A stretch of DNA of 7,637 bases from Rhodobiaceae bacterium (GTDB lineage: Bacteria; Pseudomonadota; Alphaproteobacteria; Parvibaculales; Parvibaculaceae), in contig NVSO02000103.1 of the NCBI GenBank assembly GCA_002401305.2, positions 1 through 7,637 of the forward strand. Direction: 5' to 3'. Below, in pieces: positions 1 through 5,711 of the stretch (position 1 is the first letter of the stretch; every line of letters starts with the position of its first letter). Both the position numbers and the translations under genes were made by a program. Below the pieces are notes generated by a model. That model was not told where the DNA came from. It was given only the letters and a program-made list of their open reading frames with translations, and did no database searches.

Positions 1-678
1 ACGCCGATCGCCGACACCCGCAACGAATGTCACGCGGCGGGCCGGGTCGCAAATTTGCTGAGTGAGCTTTGGAAGGTCGACAGGACCGGTCAAAAGCACA
101 TCAACCACAAGCCAATCCCGGTCATAGCCGAGGCTATCAAAATCAAAGCCTAAATGTTTGCGCGTAGGGCTAGCCGCCCCATCGGCTGCAAGCAGATAGG
201 AAGCCGACAGAGTAAGCGCCTCGCCGCCCTCCATCGGAGTGACGGTAATAGAAACACCCTCAGGCGTTTGTGCCACGTCACTTGCTTCGTAAGATAGGTA
301 AGGGGTGACTTGCCCCGTTGCTTCAGCACAGTCGCGCAACTGGCGCTCCAACGTGGGTTGGTGGAAGAAGCAAAGGTCCGGCCAACCTGTGGGGCCAATA
401 GCATCAGGCAGCACATCAAAACCTTCAATGCGTTCGCCGTCAGCTTTAACAAATTCCGCCCCCAAGCTGGAGTTCGAATGGGCCATGACCTGATCCACAA
501 TGCCAAGCTCTTGGAAGATACGCGTGATCTCCCCATCAAATCCAATGGCGCGGGGAAGGGGGTAGAGGTCTGGCAATCTATCGACCACGCCGACAGTCCA
601 GCCACGCTTTGCAAGCAGTCCCGCTGCGGTGGCACCAACGGGCCCGTAACCTATTATGAGGGCATCAAAGTGAAACAT
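1..678 (-). CDS. MhpA-like FAD-dependent aromatic monooxygenase (N-terminal part, cut by window edge)
   Basis: Predicted flavoprotein hydroxylase that would use FAD, NAD(P)H and O2 to ortho-hydroxylate a phenolic ring to a catechol in the cytoplasm. The visible 226 residues begin with an FAD dinucleotide-binding motif GYGPVG (residues 10-15) and an acidic residue at the end of strand 2 (D33). Next comes LPRAIGFDGE (41-50), resembling the 'PRAIGxDxE' segment of MhpA-type hydroxylases. The NAD(P)H/FAD 'DG' fingerprint AADGAASPTRK lies at 164-174, and QICDPARR (208-215) resembles the family's CDPxRP segment. Family members are about 500-550 residues, so over half the protein lies beyond the left edge. 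The ATG at 678 is preceded by GGAG (686-689, minus strand) with 7 bases between, which supports this start. It lies 30 bases downstream of the dioxygenase gene, so the two are probably co-transcribed. The fold and class are clear; the substrate is unknown. Confidence 0.88.
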   Translation of the reverse strand, partial: MFHFDALIIGYGPVGATAAGLLAKRGWTVGVVDRLPDLYPLPRAIGFDGEITRIFQELGIVDQVMAHSNSSLGAEFVKADGERIEGFDVLPDAIGPTGWPDLCFFHQPTLERQLRDCAEATGQVTPYLSYEASDVAQTPEGVSITVTPMEGGEALTLSASYLLAADGAASPTRKHLGFDFDSLGYDRDWLVVDVLLTGPVDLPKLTQQICDPARRVTFVAGVGDRR

Positions 679-708
679 GATCAGTCTCCGGACGAAAAGG
701 GGAAGAGG

Positions 709-1671
709 TTAGGCCATTTCTGGCGGAGCTGATTTGCCCCATTGGGTATTCATCAAAACGTCTACAGGCTCTAATCCAGCCTCGTGGTCTGCGGCAAATA
801 GGTCGCCGTCCGTCCAATGCTCCACTTTGTTTCCCCACGGGTCTTGCCAATAGTCGAACACTTGGCTGCCCAATATGTGCCGTCCAACACCCCAGACAGG
901 CGTGTGTTCTTTTTCGACAAGAACCTCATGCCCCAGCATCAAATCGTCTATGCCGCTGACTTCCCACGCAGCGTGGTTGAAGCCGGGGGTGCCAGTGCCG
1001 ACAATAAAGAGCGTGTGATGGTCAACCGGCATGTCGCCGCGATCACACCGCATGAACGCGCCAAATACCGCGTCTTTTTCGCCAATGTAAATTTCGTCCG
1101 ATTTAATAAGACCCAAATGGCGATGATACCAAGCGGCTGATTGCACATAGTCGGTGGCACCAATGGCACAATGGCCCAGGCGCTTAACGTGTGACGAGCC
1201 TTGCCCAACACGTTTAACTTCGTTCAGGCGCGCTTTTGTAAAGGCATCATTGCTTGGCACGATTGTGCGGTCTTTTTGGGGGCGGGCGGGGGTGAGCCCT
1301 TGCACCACTTCCACCGGGAAGCCGTTCGGGTCCATCAAACGGACAACCAAACCGCCGTTAGGTTCTGTGCGTTGCTCAACAGGCAAGCCGCATGCACTGG
1401 CAAGCGTTTTGAGTTCCTGTTCGCTCTCCACTTGGAAAACCGGCCCGATGAAGCCCGGCTCGCCCAGTTCCGTTACATGCACGTAAGGGTCAACACCTGT
1501 GCCCCGCATATAGAGAGCGGTATCGGTGCGCGTAAACTCCACCATGCCAAAGTCGGTGAGAAAACCCGCCATCTTTTGCAGGTCTGGAGCCCGGAACCGC
1601 ACATAAGCGATGTCAGTCACTTTGATGAGGGGGGCAGTGTCAGTGCCGCTGGATGTGGTCGGCTGGCTCAT
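709..1671 (-). CDS. Two-domain VOC-superfamily type I extradiol ring-cleavage dioxygenase
   Basis: Predicted Fe(II) (or Mn) enzyme that opens a catechol ring next to the diol (meta-cleavage). The 320-residue length and two vicinal-oxygen-chelate repeats fit the BphC-type family. The C-terminal domain carries a complete active-site set: metal ligands H167 (LGHC), H233 (FNHAAWEV) and E284 (NKVEHW), plus candidate acid-base residues H218 (DHHTLF), H265 (GRH) and Y274 (FDYW). Their spacings closely match the BphC residues His146/195/210/241, Tyr250 and Glu260 as I recall them. The N-terminal domain lacks this set, as is usual for two-domain enzymes. A start at 1677 would leave no gap after AGGAG (1678-1682), whereas the ATG at 1671 has a 6-base gap, so I chose 1671. 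The flavin hydroxylase gene follows 30 bases later and probably supplies the catechol. The gene is divergent from the TetR gene. The exact diol substrate is not readable. Confidence 0.88.
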   Translation of the reverse strand: MSQPTTSSGTDTAPLIKVTDIAYVRFRAPDLQKMAGFLTDFGMVEFTRTDTALYMRGTGVDPYVHVTELGEPGFIGPVFQVESEQELKTLASACGLPVEQRTEPNGGLVVRLMDPNGFPVEVVQGLTPARPQKDRTIVPSNDAFTKARLNEVKRVGQGSSHVKRLGHCAIGATDYVQSAAWYHRHLGLIKSDEIYIGEKDAVFGAFMRCDRGDMPVDHHTLFIVGTGTPGFNHAAWEVSGIDDLMLGHEVLVEKEHTPVWGVGRHILGSQVFDYWQDPWGNKVEHWTDGDLFAADHEAGLEPVDVLMNTQWGKSAPPEMA

Positions 1672-1677
1672 AATCAT

Positions 1678-1682
1678 CTCCT
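1678..1682 (-). promoter_or_regulatory. Shine-Dalgarno of the dioxygenase gene (decides the start)
   Basis: AGGAG on the minus strand, 6 bases before the ATG at 1671. It abuts the in-frame ATG at 1677 directly, which makes that upstream start unlikely. Confidence 0.75.
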
Positions 1683-1888
1683 GTGCGCGGGCTAATACAT
1701 GGATTAAGCGCTGAAGGCTAAACTTGTTGATATATAGATATTGCTACACTAAATTTGTAGTGATGCAAATTTAAAAATTGGAGAATACTGGTCTAGCGTC
1801 CAAAGTCTGCTATAGGACGACAGGCACTAAGGGCTCATAGCGGCGCCCCATTGCACCAAAAACCGGACAAAACCGGGAAAACGAAGAG
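1683..1888. promoter_or_regulatory. Divergent promoter/operator region between dioxygenase and TetR genes
   Basis: This spacer separates the minus-strand oxygenase genes from the plus-strand TetR gene and must hold both promoters. The stretch from about 1720 to 1785 is strongly AT-rich. It contains several overlapping inverted repeats, listed separately as a candidate operator. I could not identify a convincing -35/-10 pair with good spacing for either direction; TATAGG at 1811-1816 is a weak -10-like match toward the regulator gene. Nothing coding is visible in the spacer. Confidence 0.6.
1744..1772. promoter_or_regulatory. Candidate TetR operator: overlapping inverted repeats
   Basis: Three perfect inverted repeats overlap here. 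CTACA (1744-1748) pairs with TGTAG (1756-1760). CACTA (1747-1751) pairs with TAGTG (1758-1762). AAATTTG (1751-1757) pairs with CAAATTT (1766-1772) across 8 bases. The last spans 22 bases, a size suitable for a TetR-family dimer. The position between a TetR gene and divergent catabolic genes is the classic place for such an operator. Which dyad, if any, is bound cannot be decided by eye, and AT-rich DNA yields chance dyads. Confidence 0.45.
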
Positions 1889-2563
1889 ATGATGGATAAA
1901 TCGATGCAGTCAGGGTCCTCAGCCACAGGTAGTAAGCGCCCCGCCGACCACAGCCGTCAGCGTGCGAAGCAAGCCCGTGCGATCGAGACCAATGCACAGC
2001 TCTTGGATGCAGCAACCGACCTTTTCTCAACCAAAGGCTTCGAAGGAACAAGCGTGCGCCAGATTGAAGAGCACGCCAAAGTTCAACGAGGGCTCTTGGC
2101 CTATCATTTCGGCAATAAGGACAGCATGTGGCGCGCGGTTGTGGACCGGATCTTTGGCGGGCTTAAGGCCGATATGACGGGTCGCATCGATGTGTTGACG
2201 GATGTGGCGCCGGCTGAAGCCGCGCCTGCCTTACTGCGCGCCTTTGTGCGTTATAGCGCCAGCCACCCAGCGCTTAACCGAATGATCATGCAGGAAAGCG
2301 TGAGTGCCGGTTGGCGCATCGAATACTTCGTGCACAACCATATTCGACCTTTGTTGGACAGCTTCCAAGCCGTGGCGGGGGCGCCACCGCAGACAAATGA
2401 AGAGGCCGCCCAGTTCTATTATCTTTTGGTGGGGGCTGGTGCCTTCATCTTTTCGGTGGAGCACGAATGTGAAGCCCTGTTTGGGTTTAATCCACGATCG
2501 GAAGATTTTGTGGAAAAATACGCTGAAAACCTAGCGCGCTTGATGTATCCGGCCAAAAGCTAG
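1889..2563 (+). CDS. TetR/AcrR-family transcriptional regulator
   Basis: Predicted one-component dimeric DNA-binding regulator of 224 residues, typical TetR size. After a polar, basic N-terminal tail (1-30), the TetR_N helix-turn-helix domain occupies about 33-80. It has the family hallmark order: LLDAATDLFSTKGFEGTSV (39-56), then QIEEHAKVQRGLLAYHFGNK (58-77), where the YHFGNKDSMW segment (72-81) ends the recognition region. The rest is helical and would form the ligand-binding and dimer domain, including an aromatic/aliphatic stretch at 176-191. A purine-rich GGGAAA (1875-1880) lies 8 bases before the ATG at 1889; a second ATG at 1892 is an equally possible start. It is divergent from the extradiol dioxygenase and monooxygenase genes, so it most likely represses them (and perhaps itself) until an aromatic inducer binds. 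That role is inferred from layout only. Confidence 0.9.
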   Translation: MMDKSMQSGSSATGSKRPADHSRQRAKQARAIETNAQLLDAATDLFSTKGFEGTSVRQIEEHAKVQRGLLAYHFGNKDSMWRAVVDRIFGGLKADMTGRIDVLTDVAPAEAAPALLRAFVRYSASHPALNRMIMQESVSAGWRIEYFVHNHIRPLLDSFQAVAGAPPQTNEEAAQFYYLLVGAGAFIFSVEHECEALFGFNPRSEDFVEKYAENLARLMYPAKS

Positions 2564-2606
2564 TCACTGCTATTCTGTAGGGGCCTCGCCATATCTTGGC
2601 CGTGTA

Positions 2607-2626
2607 TTTGGCCCTAGTTTGCCAAA
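2607..2626. repeat. Short inverted repeat after the TetR gene
   Basis: TTTGGC (2607-2612) and GCCAAA (2621-2626) form a perfect 6-base inverted repeat with an 8-base loop, between the TetR stop codon and the DUF2852 promoter candidate. No T-run follows on either strand, so it does not look like an intrinsic terminator. It could be a protein-binding site or chance. Confidence 0.3.
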
Positions 2627-2636
2627 CTTCAAGTCC

Positions 2637-2668
2637 TTGCAGGTCGATTTCCAATCCCCAGATATAAT
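2637..2668 (+). promoter_or_regulatory. Candidate promoter for the DUF2852 gene
   Basis: A perfect -10 consensus TATAAT sits at 2663-2668, about 60 bases before the chosen start codon. The only -35-like hexamer nearby, TTGCAG (2637-2642), lies 20 bases upstream, which is longer than the usual 16-18. The -10 is good but the pair is imperfect, so this is a moderate call. Confidence 0.4.
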
Positions 2669-2720
2669 TCACCAGCCCAGCATGCATCCTCACTTATGAG
2701 CATGTGGGACCGGGCGGGGA

Positions 2721-2725
2721 AGGAG
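2721..2725 (+). promoter_or_regulatory. Shine-Dalgarno of the DUF2852 gene (decides the start)
   Basis: AGGAG lies 6 bases before the ATG at 2732. The in-frame ATGs at 2696 and 2702 have no comparable upstream site, so the shorter protein is preferred. Confidence 0.75.
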
Positions 2726-2731
2726 ACGACG

Positions 2732-3148
2732 ATGACAAATGCCACCGACGCGACAAGCGGTTCCGGTGATTGGACAAGACACCGTTTGGAGGAGCTGGAA
2801 AAGCTCCCTAAGGGAGCATGGATCGCCATTATGGTGGTCAGTTTCATACTCTTCTGGCCAATTGGCCTTGGTGTACTTGGATATTTAATGTGGAGTGGAA
2901 AAATGCGCTCATGGAAATCTAACTCAAGATCTCGGGGACGGCATCGCAGCCGAAATCGGAGCACTGGCAATTCTGCGTTTGATGAGTATCGAGCAGAAAC
3001 GCTGAGACGCTTGGAAAAAGAACAAGCTGATTTTGAAGAGCATCTAGAAAACCTTCGTCGTGCCAAAGACAAAAGTGAATTCGATGAATTCATGGCGAAG
3101 CGAAGCGCTCCAACAACCTCAACACCTGCTGCAGGTGAAGGGTTCTAA
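2732..3148 (+). CDS. DUF2852-family small membrane protein
   Basis: A 138-residue protein of unknown function. Residues 1-26 are polar. One hydrophobic segment follows (about 29-54, WIAIMVVSFILFWPIGLGVL...), containing the FWPIGL core that I recognise from DUF2852. Residues 55-80 are very rich in Arg, Ser and Lys, which would keep that side in the cytoplasm. Residues 82-124 form a charged, probably coiled-coil helix (FDEYRAETLRRLEKEQADF, then LRRAKDKSEFDEFM), also typical of the family. The tail is Thr/Pro/Ala-rich. The start at 2732 is chosen for its AGGAG at 6-base spacing; a longer reading from 2696 lacks one. It is monocistronic, with a candidate promoter before it and an intrinsic terminator after it. 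No link to the catabolic neighbours is evident. The family match is from memory of the motif pattern, and no function is claimed. Confidence 0.82.
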   Translation: MTNATDATSGSGDWTRHRLEELEKLPKGAWIAIMVVSFILFWPIGLGVLGYLMWSGKMRSWKSNSRSRGRHRSRNRSTGNSAFDEYRAETLRRLEKEQADFEEHLENLRRAKDKSEFDEFMAKRSAPTTSTPAAGEGF

Positions 3149-3183
3149 CGCACAGCTAATCTTCTTCTGAAGTAGACTAGCTT

Positions 3184-3218
3184 GGCGTCCCCCCAATGAA
3201 GGGGGACGCCTTTAGTTT
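3184..3218 (+). terminator. Intrinsic terminator of the DUF2852 gene
   Basis: A perfect 10-bp GC-rich stem, GGCGTCCCCC (3184-3193) with GGGGGACGCC (3201-3210), closes a 7-base loop and is followed by TTTAGTTT. It begins 35 bases after the DUF2852 stop codon. On the opposite strand no T-tract follows the stem, so it should act mainly on plus-strand transcription. It lies between two convergent genes and may also limit read-through into the antisense of the crotonase gene. Confidence 0.88.
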
Positions 3219-3224
3219 GCAAGA

Positions 3225-4052
3225 TCAATCTTTAAAATTCGGCGCGCGTTTTTCCATGTTCGACATAATGGCTTCGACTTGGTTTGGCTTGCCAATGATT
3301 TTGTCTTGCTCAGTAGACTCCAGCATAAGCCCATCTGCTGGAGACAGAAGAGGGGCCTGTGTCAGAAGATGCTTGGCGCTGCGAATAGCCGATGGATTCT
3401 TGTTTGCAATGTCGCGGGCTACTGTCATGGCTTCCGTATGCGGATCATCCACCAGCCGAGTTGCAAATCCATAATCCAAAGCTTCTTCGGCAGAAAAAAT
3501 ACGGCCTGTATAGGTCAGCTCGCGCACAATATCATCGCGTACGAGGTGGCGCATGATCTGCGTGCCCGCCATGTCCGGTACAAGCCCCCATTTGATTTCC
3601 ATGACAGACATGCGTGTGCCCGGTGCCAGAAAACGCATATCCGCGCCAAGGCAGATTTGCAGTCCGCCTCCAAAGGCAACCCCGTGGACGGCTGCAATAA
3701 CGGGCATAGGTAATTCACGCCATGCCCATGCTGCATATTGGGGTCGGTTCGCGATGCCGTGAGTCCGTTTTTCCAAACGGCCTTCTTCGCCCTCGCCGCT
3801 TGTGCCCGGCGTGGAAGCTTTGTCGCCCCCGTCCGCCATCTTGCCAAAGTTGCCCATATCTAGACCGGCGCAAAAGGCGCGTCCTTCACCTGACAACACA
3901 ATGCAGCGAACTGATTTGTCCGCGCCAAGCTGCTCGGCTGTGTCGATGAGTGCGGCAAACATCGCATCATCAAGCGCGTTCATTTTGTCGCCTCGGGTGA
4001 GGACAACATCGGCGACACCCTGATCGATCGTTACAGAAATACGGTCACTCAT
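3225..4052 (-). CDS. Crotonase-fold enoyl-CoA hydratase/isomerase family protein
   Basis: Predicted soluble CoA-ester enzyme of 275 residues, the usual crotonase length. The oxyanion-hole segments are present: FCAGLDM (60-66) and HGVAFGGGLQ (123-132). Between them lies a long Gly/Glu/Lys-rich loop (about 67-105), a region that varies in this family. At the position of the first catalytic Glu of rat enoyl-CoA hydratase (GGGCE) there is Gln132. The second Glu is kept (E152 in VMEIKWGLVPD), with an Asp 8 residues later (D160). That Glu/Asp spacing recalls dienoyl-CoA isomerase (EVDxGLxxD). Hydration is therefore not assured; isomerase or another crotonase reaction is possible. The ATG at 4052 is chosen because AAGGA (4060-4064) lies 7 bases upstream; the longer start at 4082 has none. 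It is divergent from the P450 gene, so shared control is possible. Confidence 0.88.
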   Translation of the reverse strand: MSDRISVTIDQGVADVVLTRGDKMNALDDAMFAALIDTAEQLGADKSVRCIVLSGEGRAFCAGLDMGNFGKMADGGDKASTPGTSGEGEEGRLEKRTHGIANRPQYAAWAWRELPMPVIAAVHGVAFGGGLQICLGADMRFLAPGTRMSVMEIKWGLVPDMAGTQIMRHLVRDDIVRELTYTGRIFSAEEALDYGFATRLVDDPHTEAMTVARDIANKNPSAIRSAKHLLTQAPLLSPADGLMLESTEQDKIIGKPNQVEAIMSNMEKRAPNFKD

Positions 4053-4319
4053 GTTTTTTTCCTTCAAGATTATTTGGGGCAATGGTGCAGGGCACTGTTT
4101 GATTTGCCAAGGCTTTTTACGCGTTCATCGTTCGACCGCGATCAATTTGAGTGGCACGGGAAAGGTGTCGCTCTATTGACAAAAGCGTAGGAAGAGCTTG
4201 CTTTTTGGCTCGAAATATTAGATCTATGATAATGGGACAGTTGACAAGAAACGGAAAAATTGGGAAGCAAAGCATTCCCCTGCGTCAATTGCATGGTCAC
4301 GCTTATGGAGATAATTTAG
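4053..4319. promoter_or_regulatory. Divergent spacer between crotonase and P450 genes
   Basis: A 267-base non-coding spacer that should contain promoters for both flanking genes. The crotonase Shine-Dalgarno AAGGA is at 4060-4064 (minus strand). Two perfect -35-like TTGACA hexamers occur on the plus strand (4176-4181 and 4241-4246), but neither has a convincing -10 at 16-18 bases. TATGATAAT (4225-4233) resembles a -10, with a poor -35 (TTTGGC, 4204-4209). A small dyad, GGGAA (4262-4266) with TTCCC (4275-4279), could be an operator. The P450 Shine-Dalgarno GGAG (4307-4310) lies 9 bases before its ATG. Confidence 0.5.
4060..4064 (-). promoter_or_regulatory. Shine-Dalgarno of the crotonase gene (decides the start)
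   Basis: AAGGA on the minus strand, 7 bases before the ATG at 4052. It lies inside the reading frame if the longer start at 4082 were used, and that start has no such site upstream. Confidence 0.7.
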
Positions 4320-5651
4320 ATGTTGAAGCCGGTCACAGAAACCTATCAGCCAGACGTATTTTTGCCCGATCCGGCAAATGCGCCTGTTTATAATCGGCCA
4401 ACTGATGTTGATTTGTCCGATGCCTTGGCCTTCACCCAAGGTCAGCCATATGACTTCTATAAGCGCCTCCGTGACAATGCGCCCGTTGCTTGGTGCCCGA
4501 TCCCTCAATTGGCTGGTTTTTGGGCTCTTACAAAATACGAAGACGTTAAGCGCGTAGAGCTAGACCCCGAGACTTTTTCTTCACAAGTCGGCGGCATCTT
4601 GCAGAGCTATGGGAGTGAAGAGACGTCGCGCCATGAAAAATTGCACAGCGCGTCCCTCAATACACTCATCTGTCTTGACCGCCCCAATCACATTCAATTG
4701 CGCATGCAACATCGGGGCTTTTTTACACCGGCCTATATTGCTGAGCTGCAAAAGAAAGTAGCTGTCAAAGTAGAGAGCCTGCTTGATGATATGGAAGCCA
4801 AAGGCCCTGTCGTCGATATGGTTGAGATGTTCTCTTCTCAGCTCCCGCTTTTTACCCTGTGTGAAATGCTCGGGATTGAAGAGAAAGACCGCGCCAAAAT
4901 TGTACGCTGGATGCATTACCTTGAAGTCGTGGGTTACGTATTGGCGGAGCGCGCGTCTGGTGGCAAGGTGAACCCAATTTTCATCGCCAAATTGCTTTGG
5001 AATGTGCGTCAAATGTTTGCATTTGGCCGGAAGTTGATGGCAGACCGCCGCAAAAACCCACGCGATGATTTAATTTCAGCCATTGCGAAAGCGGAAGTAG
5101 AAGGCGAGCCCCTGTCTGACGAGTTCTTGGATGGCTCATGGCTGCTGATTATTTTCGCGGGCAATGACACCACCCGCAATACGCTCTCGGGCACAATGCG
5201 TTTGTTGACCCAATTCCCTGATGAGAAACAGAAGTTAATAGATAATCCAGATCTGATGCCAAACATGGTTCACGAAGCCATCCGTATGGTGTCTCCTGTG
5301 ATGTATATGCGCCGGACCTTGACCAAAGACGTTGAGATGAGCGGTCAGAAAATCGCAGCGGGTGAAAAAGTAGTGATGTATTACGGCGCGGCCAACCGCG
5401 ACCCTAGTATCTTTGAAAACCCAGATCAGTTCCAAGTAGAACGTGCAAATGCCAATAAGCACATTGCTTTTGGTTTGGGCCCTCACGTCTGTTTAGGACA
5501 GCGGATCGCGATGATGCAGCTTGATACCGCTTATCGCAAAATCCTCGAGCGTTTCCCAAATATGCGTTGGACCGGCAAGCAAACCATGGCGCCAAATAAC
5601 TTCGTACACGCGATCAGCCATTTGGAAGTGGACTTAGGCACCGGCAAATAA
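4320..5651 (+). CDS. Cytochrome P450 (bacterial soluble, class I type)
   Basis: Predicted haem monooxygenase of 443 residues with no signal or membrane anchor, as in soluble bacterial P450s. All family signatures are present: I-helix oxygen-activation motif FAGNDTTRN (279-287), K-helix EAIR (319-322), the meander around NRDPSIFENPDQF (359-371), and the haem loop FGLGPHVCLG (384-393) with Cys391 as axial ligand. The C-helix-like DRPNHIQLR (120-128) is also in place. The AGNDTTRN wording and MYMRRT (328-333) recall the CYP153/CYP108/CYP125-type groups that hydroxylate terpenes, alkanes or sterol side chains, but I cannot assign a family by eye. GGAG (4307-4310) supports the start. The dehydrogenase gene follows after 60 bases and could oxidise the alcohol product. 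No ferredoxin or reductase gene is in the window, so electrons must come from partners encoded elsewhere. Confidence 0.95.
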   Translation: MLKPVTETYQPDVFLPDPANAPVYNRPTDVDLSDALAFTQGQPYDFYKRLRDNAPVAWCPIPQLAGFWALTKYEDVKRVELDPETFSSQVGGILQSYGSEETSRHEKLHSASLNTLICLDRPNHIQLRMQHRGFFTPAYIAELQKKVAVKVESLLDDMEAKGPVVDMVEMFSSQLPLFTLCEMLGIEEKDRAKIVRWMHYLEVVGYVLAERASGGKVNPIFIAKLLWNVRQMFAFGRKLMADRRKNPRDDLISAIAKAEVEGEPLSDEFLDGSWLLIIFAGNDTTRNTLSGTMRLLTQFPDEKQKLIDNPDLMPNMVHEAIRMVSPVMYMRRTLTKDVEMSGQKIAAGEKVVMYYGAANRDPSIFENPDQFQVERANANKHIAFGLGPHVCLGQRIAMMQLDTAYRKILERFPNMRWTGKQTMAPNNFVHAISHLEVDLGTGK

Positions 5652-5653
5652 GT

Positions 5654-5708
5654 AGTCTTCCTCCATAGGAATAAAAATTCGAATTAAAAATTGCTATGGA
5701 GGAACACT
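5654..5708 (+). promoter_or_regulatory. Long inverted repeat pairing with the dehydrogenase Shine-Dalgarno
   Basis: The left arm AGTCTTCCTCCATAG (5654-5668) and right arm CTATGGAGGAACACT (5694-5708) are complementary at 14 of 15 positions, with an uninterrupted 11-bp core. The right arm contains the dehydrogenase Shine-Dalgarno GGAGG (5698-5702), 9 bases before its ATG. In mRNA, the stem would hide the ribosome binding site with an anti-SD-like TTCCTCC. The 25-base loop is AT-rich and holds a 10-base palindrome AATTCGAATT (5676-5685) and a direct repeat of TAAAAATT (5672-5679 and 5685-5692). No T-run follows, so it is not a standard terminator. Alternatives are an RNase processing site or a DNA operator. 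Confidence 0.7.
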
Positions 5709-5711
5709 TAA

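Noticed and set aside
305..1695. Several plus-strand open frames opposite the monooxygenase and dioxygenase genes
   Set aside because: Both minus-strand genes have clear motifs along their length, and the plus-strand translations show none.
2629..3093. 154-codon minus-strand frame opposite the DUF2852 gene
   Set aside because: The plus-strand frame has a family match, membrane segment, SD and terminator; the minus-strand product is low-complexity Ser/Arg-rich and looks like a shadow.
3123..3137. Perfect hairpin CACCTG-CTG-CAGGTG near the end of the DUF2852 gene
   Set aside because: It lies within codons for the Thr/Pro/Ala/Gly tail and is not followed by a T-run; the real terminator is downstream at 3184-3218.
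4176..4246. Two perfect TTGACA hexamers as -35 boxes for the P450 gene
   Set aside because: Neither has a -10-like hexamer at 16-18 bases, so they are noted in the spacer entry but not called as promoters.
4151..4393. 80-codon open frame in the crotonase-P450 spacer
   Set aside because: It overlaps the well-supported P450 start in another frame, shows no recognisable domain and has no SD at its ATG.
5654..5708. The inverted repeat as a miniature transposable element
   Set aside because: There is no convincing target-site duplication beyond a trivial TAA at both sides, and the right arm doubles as the dehydrogenase SD, so a cis-regulatory reading is simpler.
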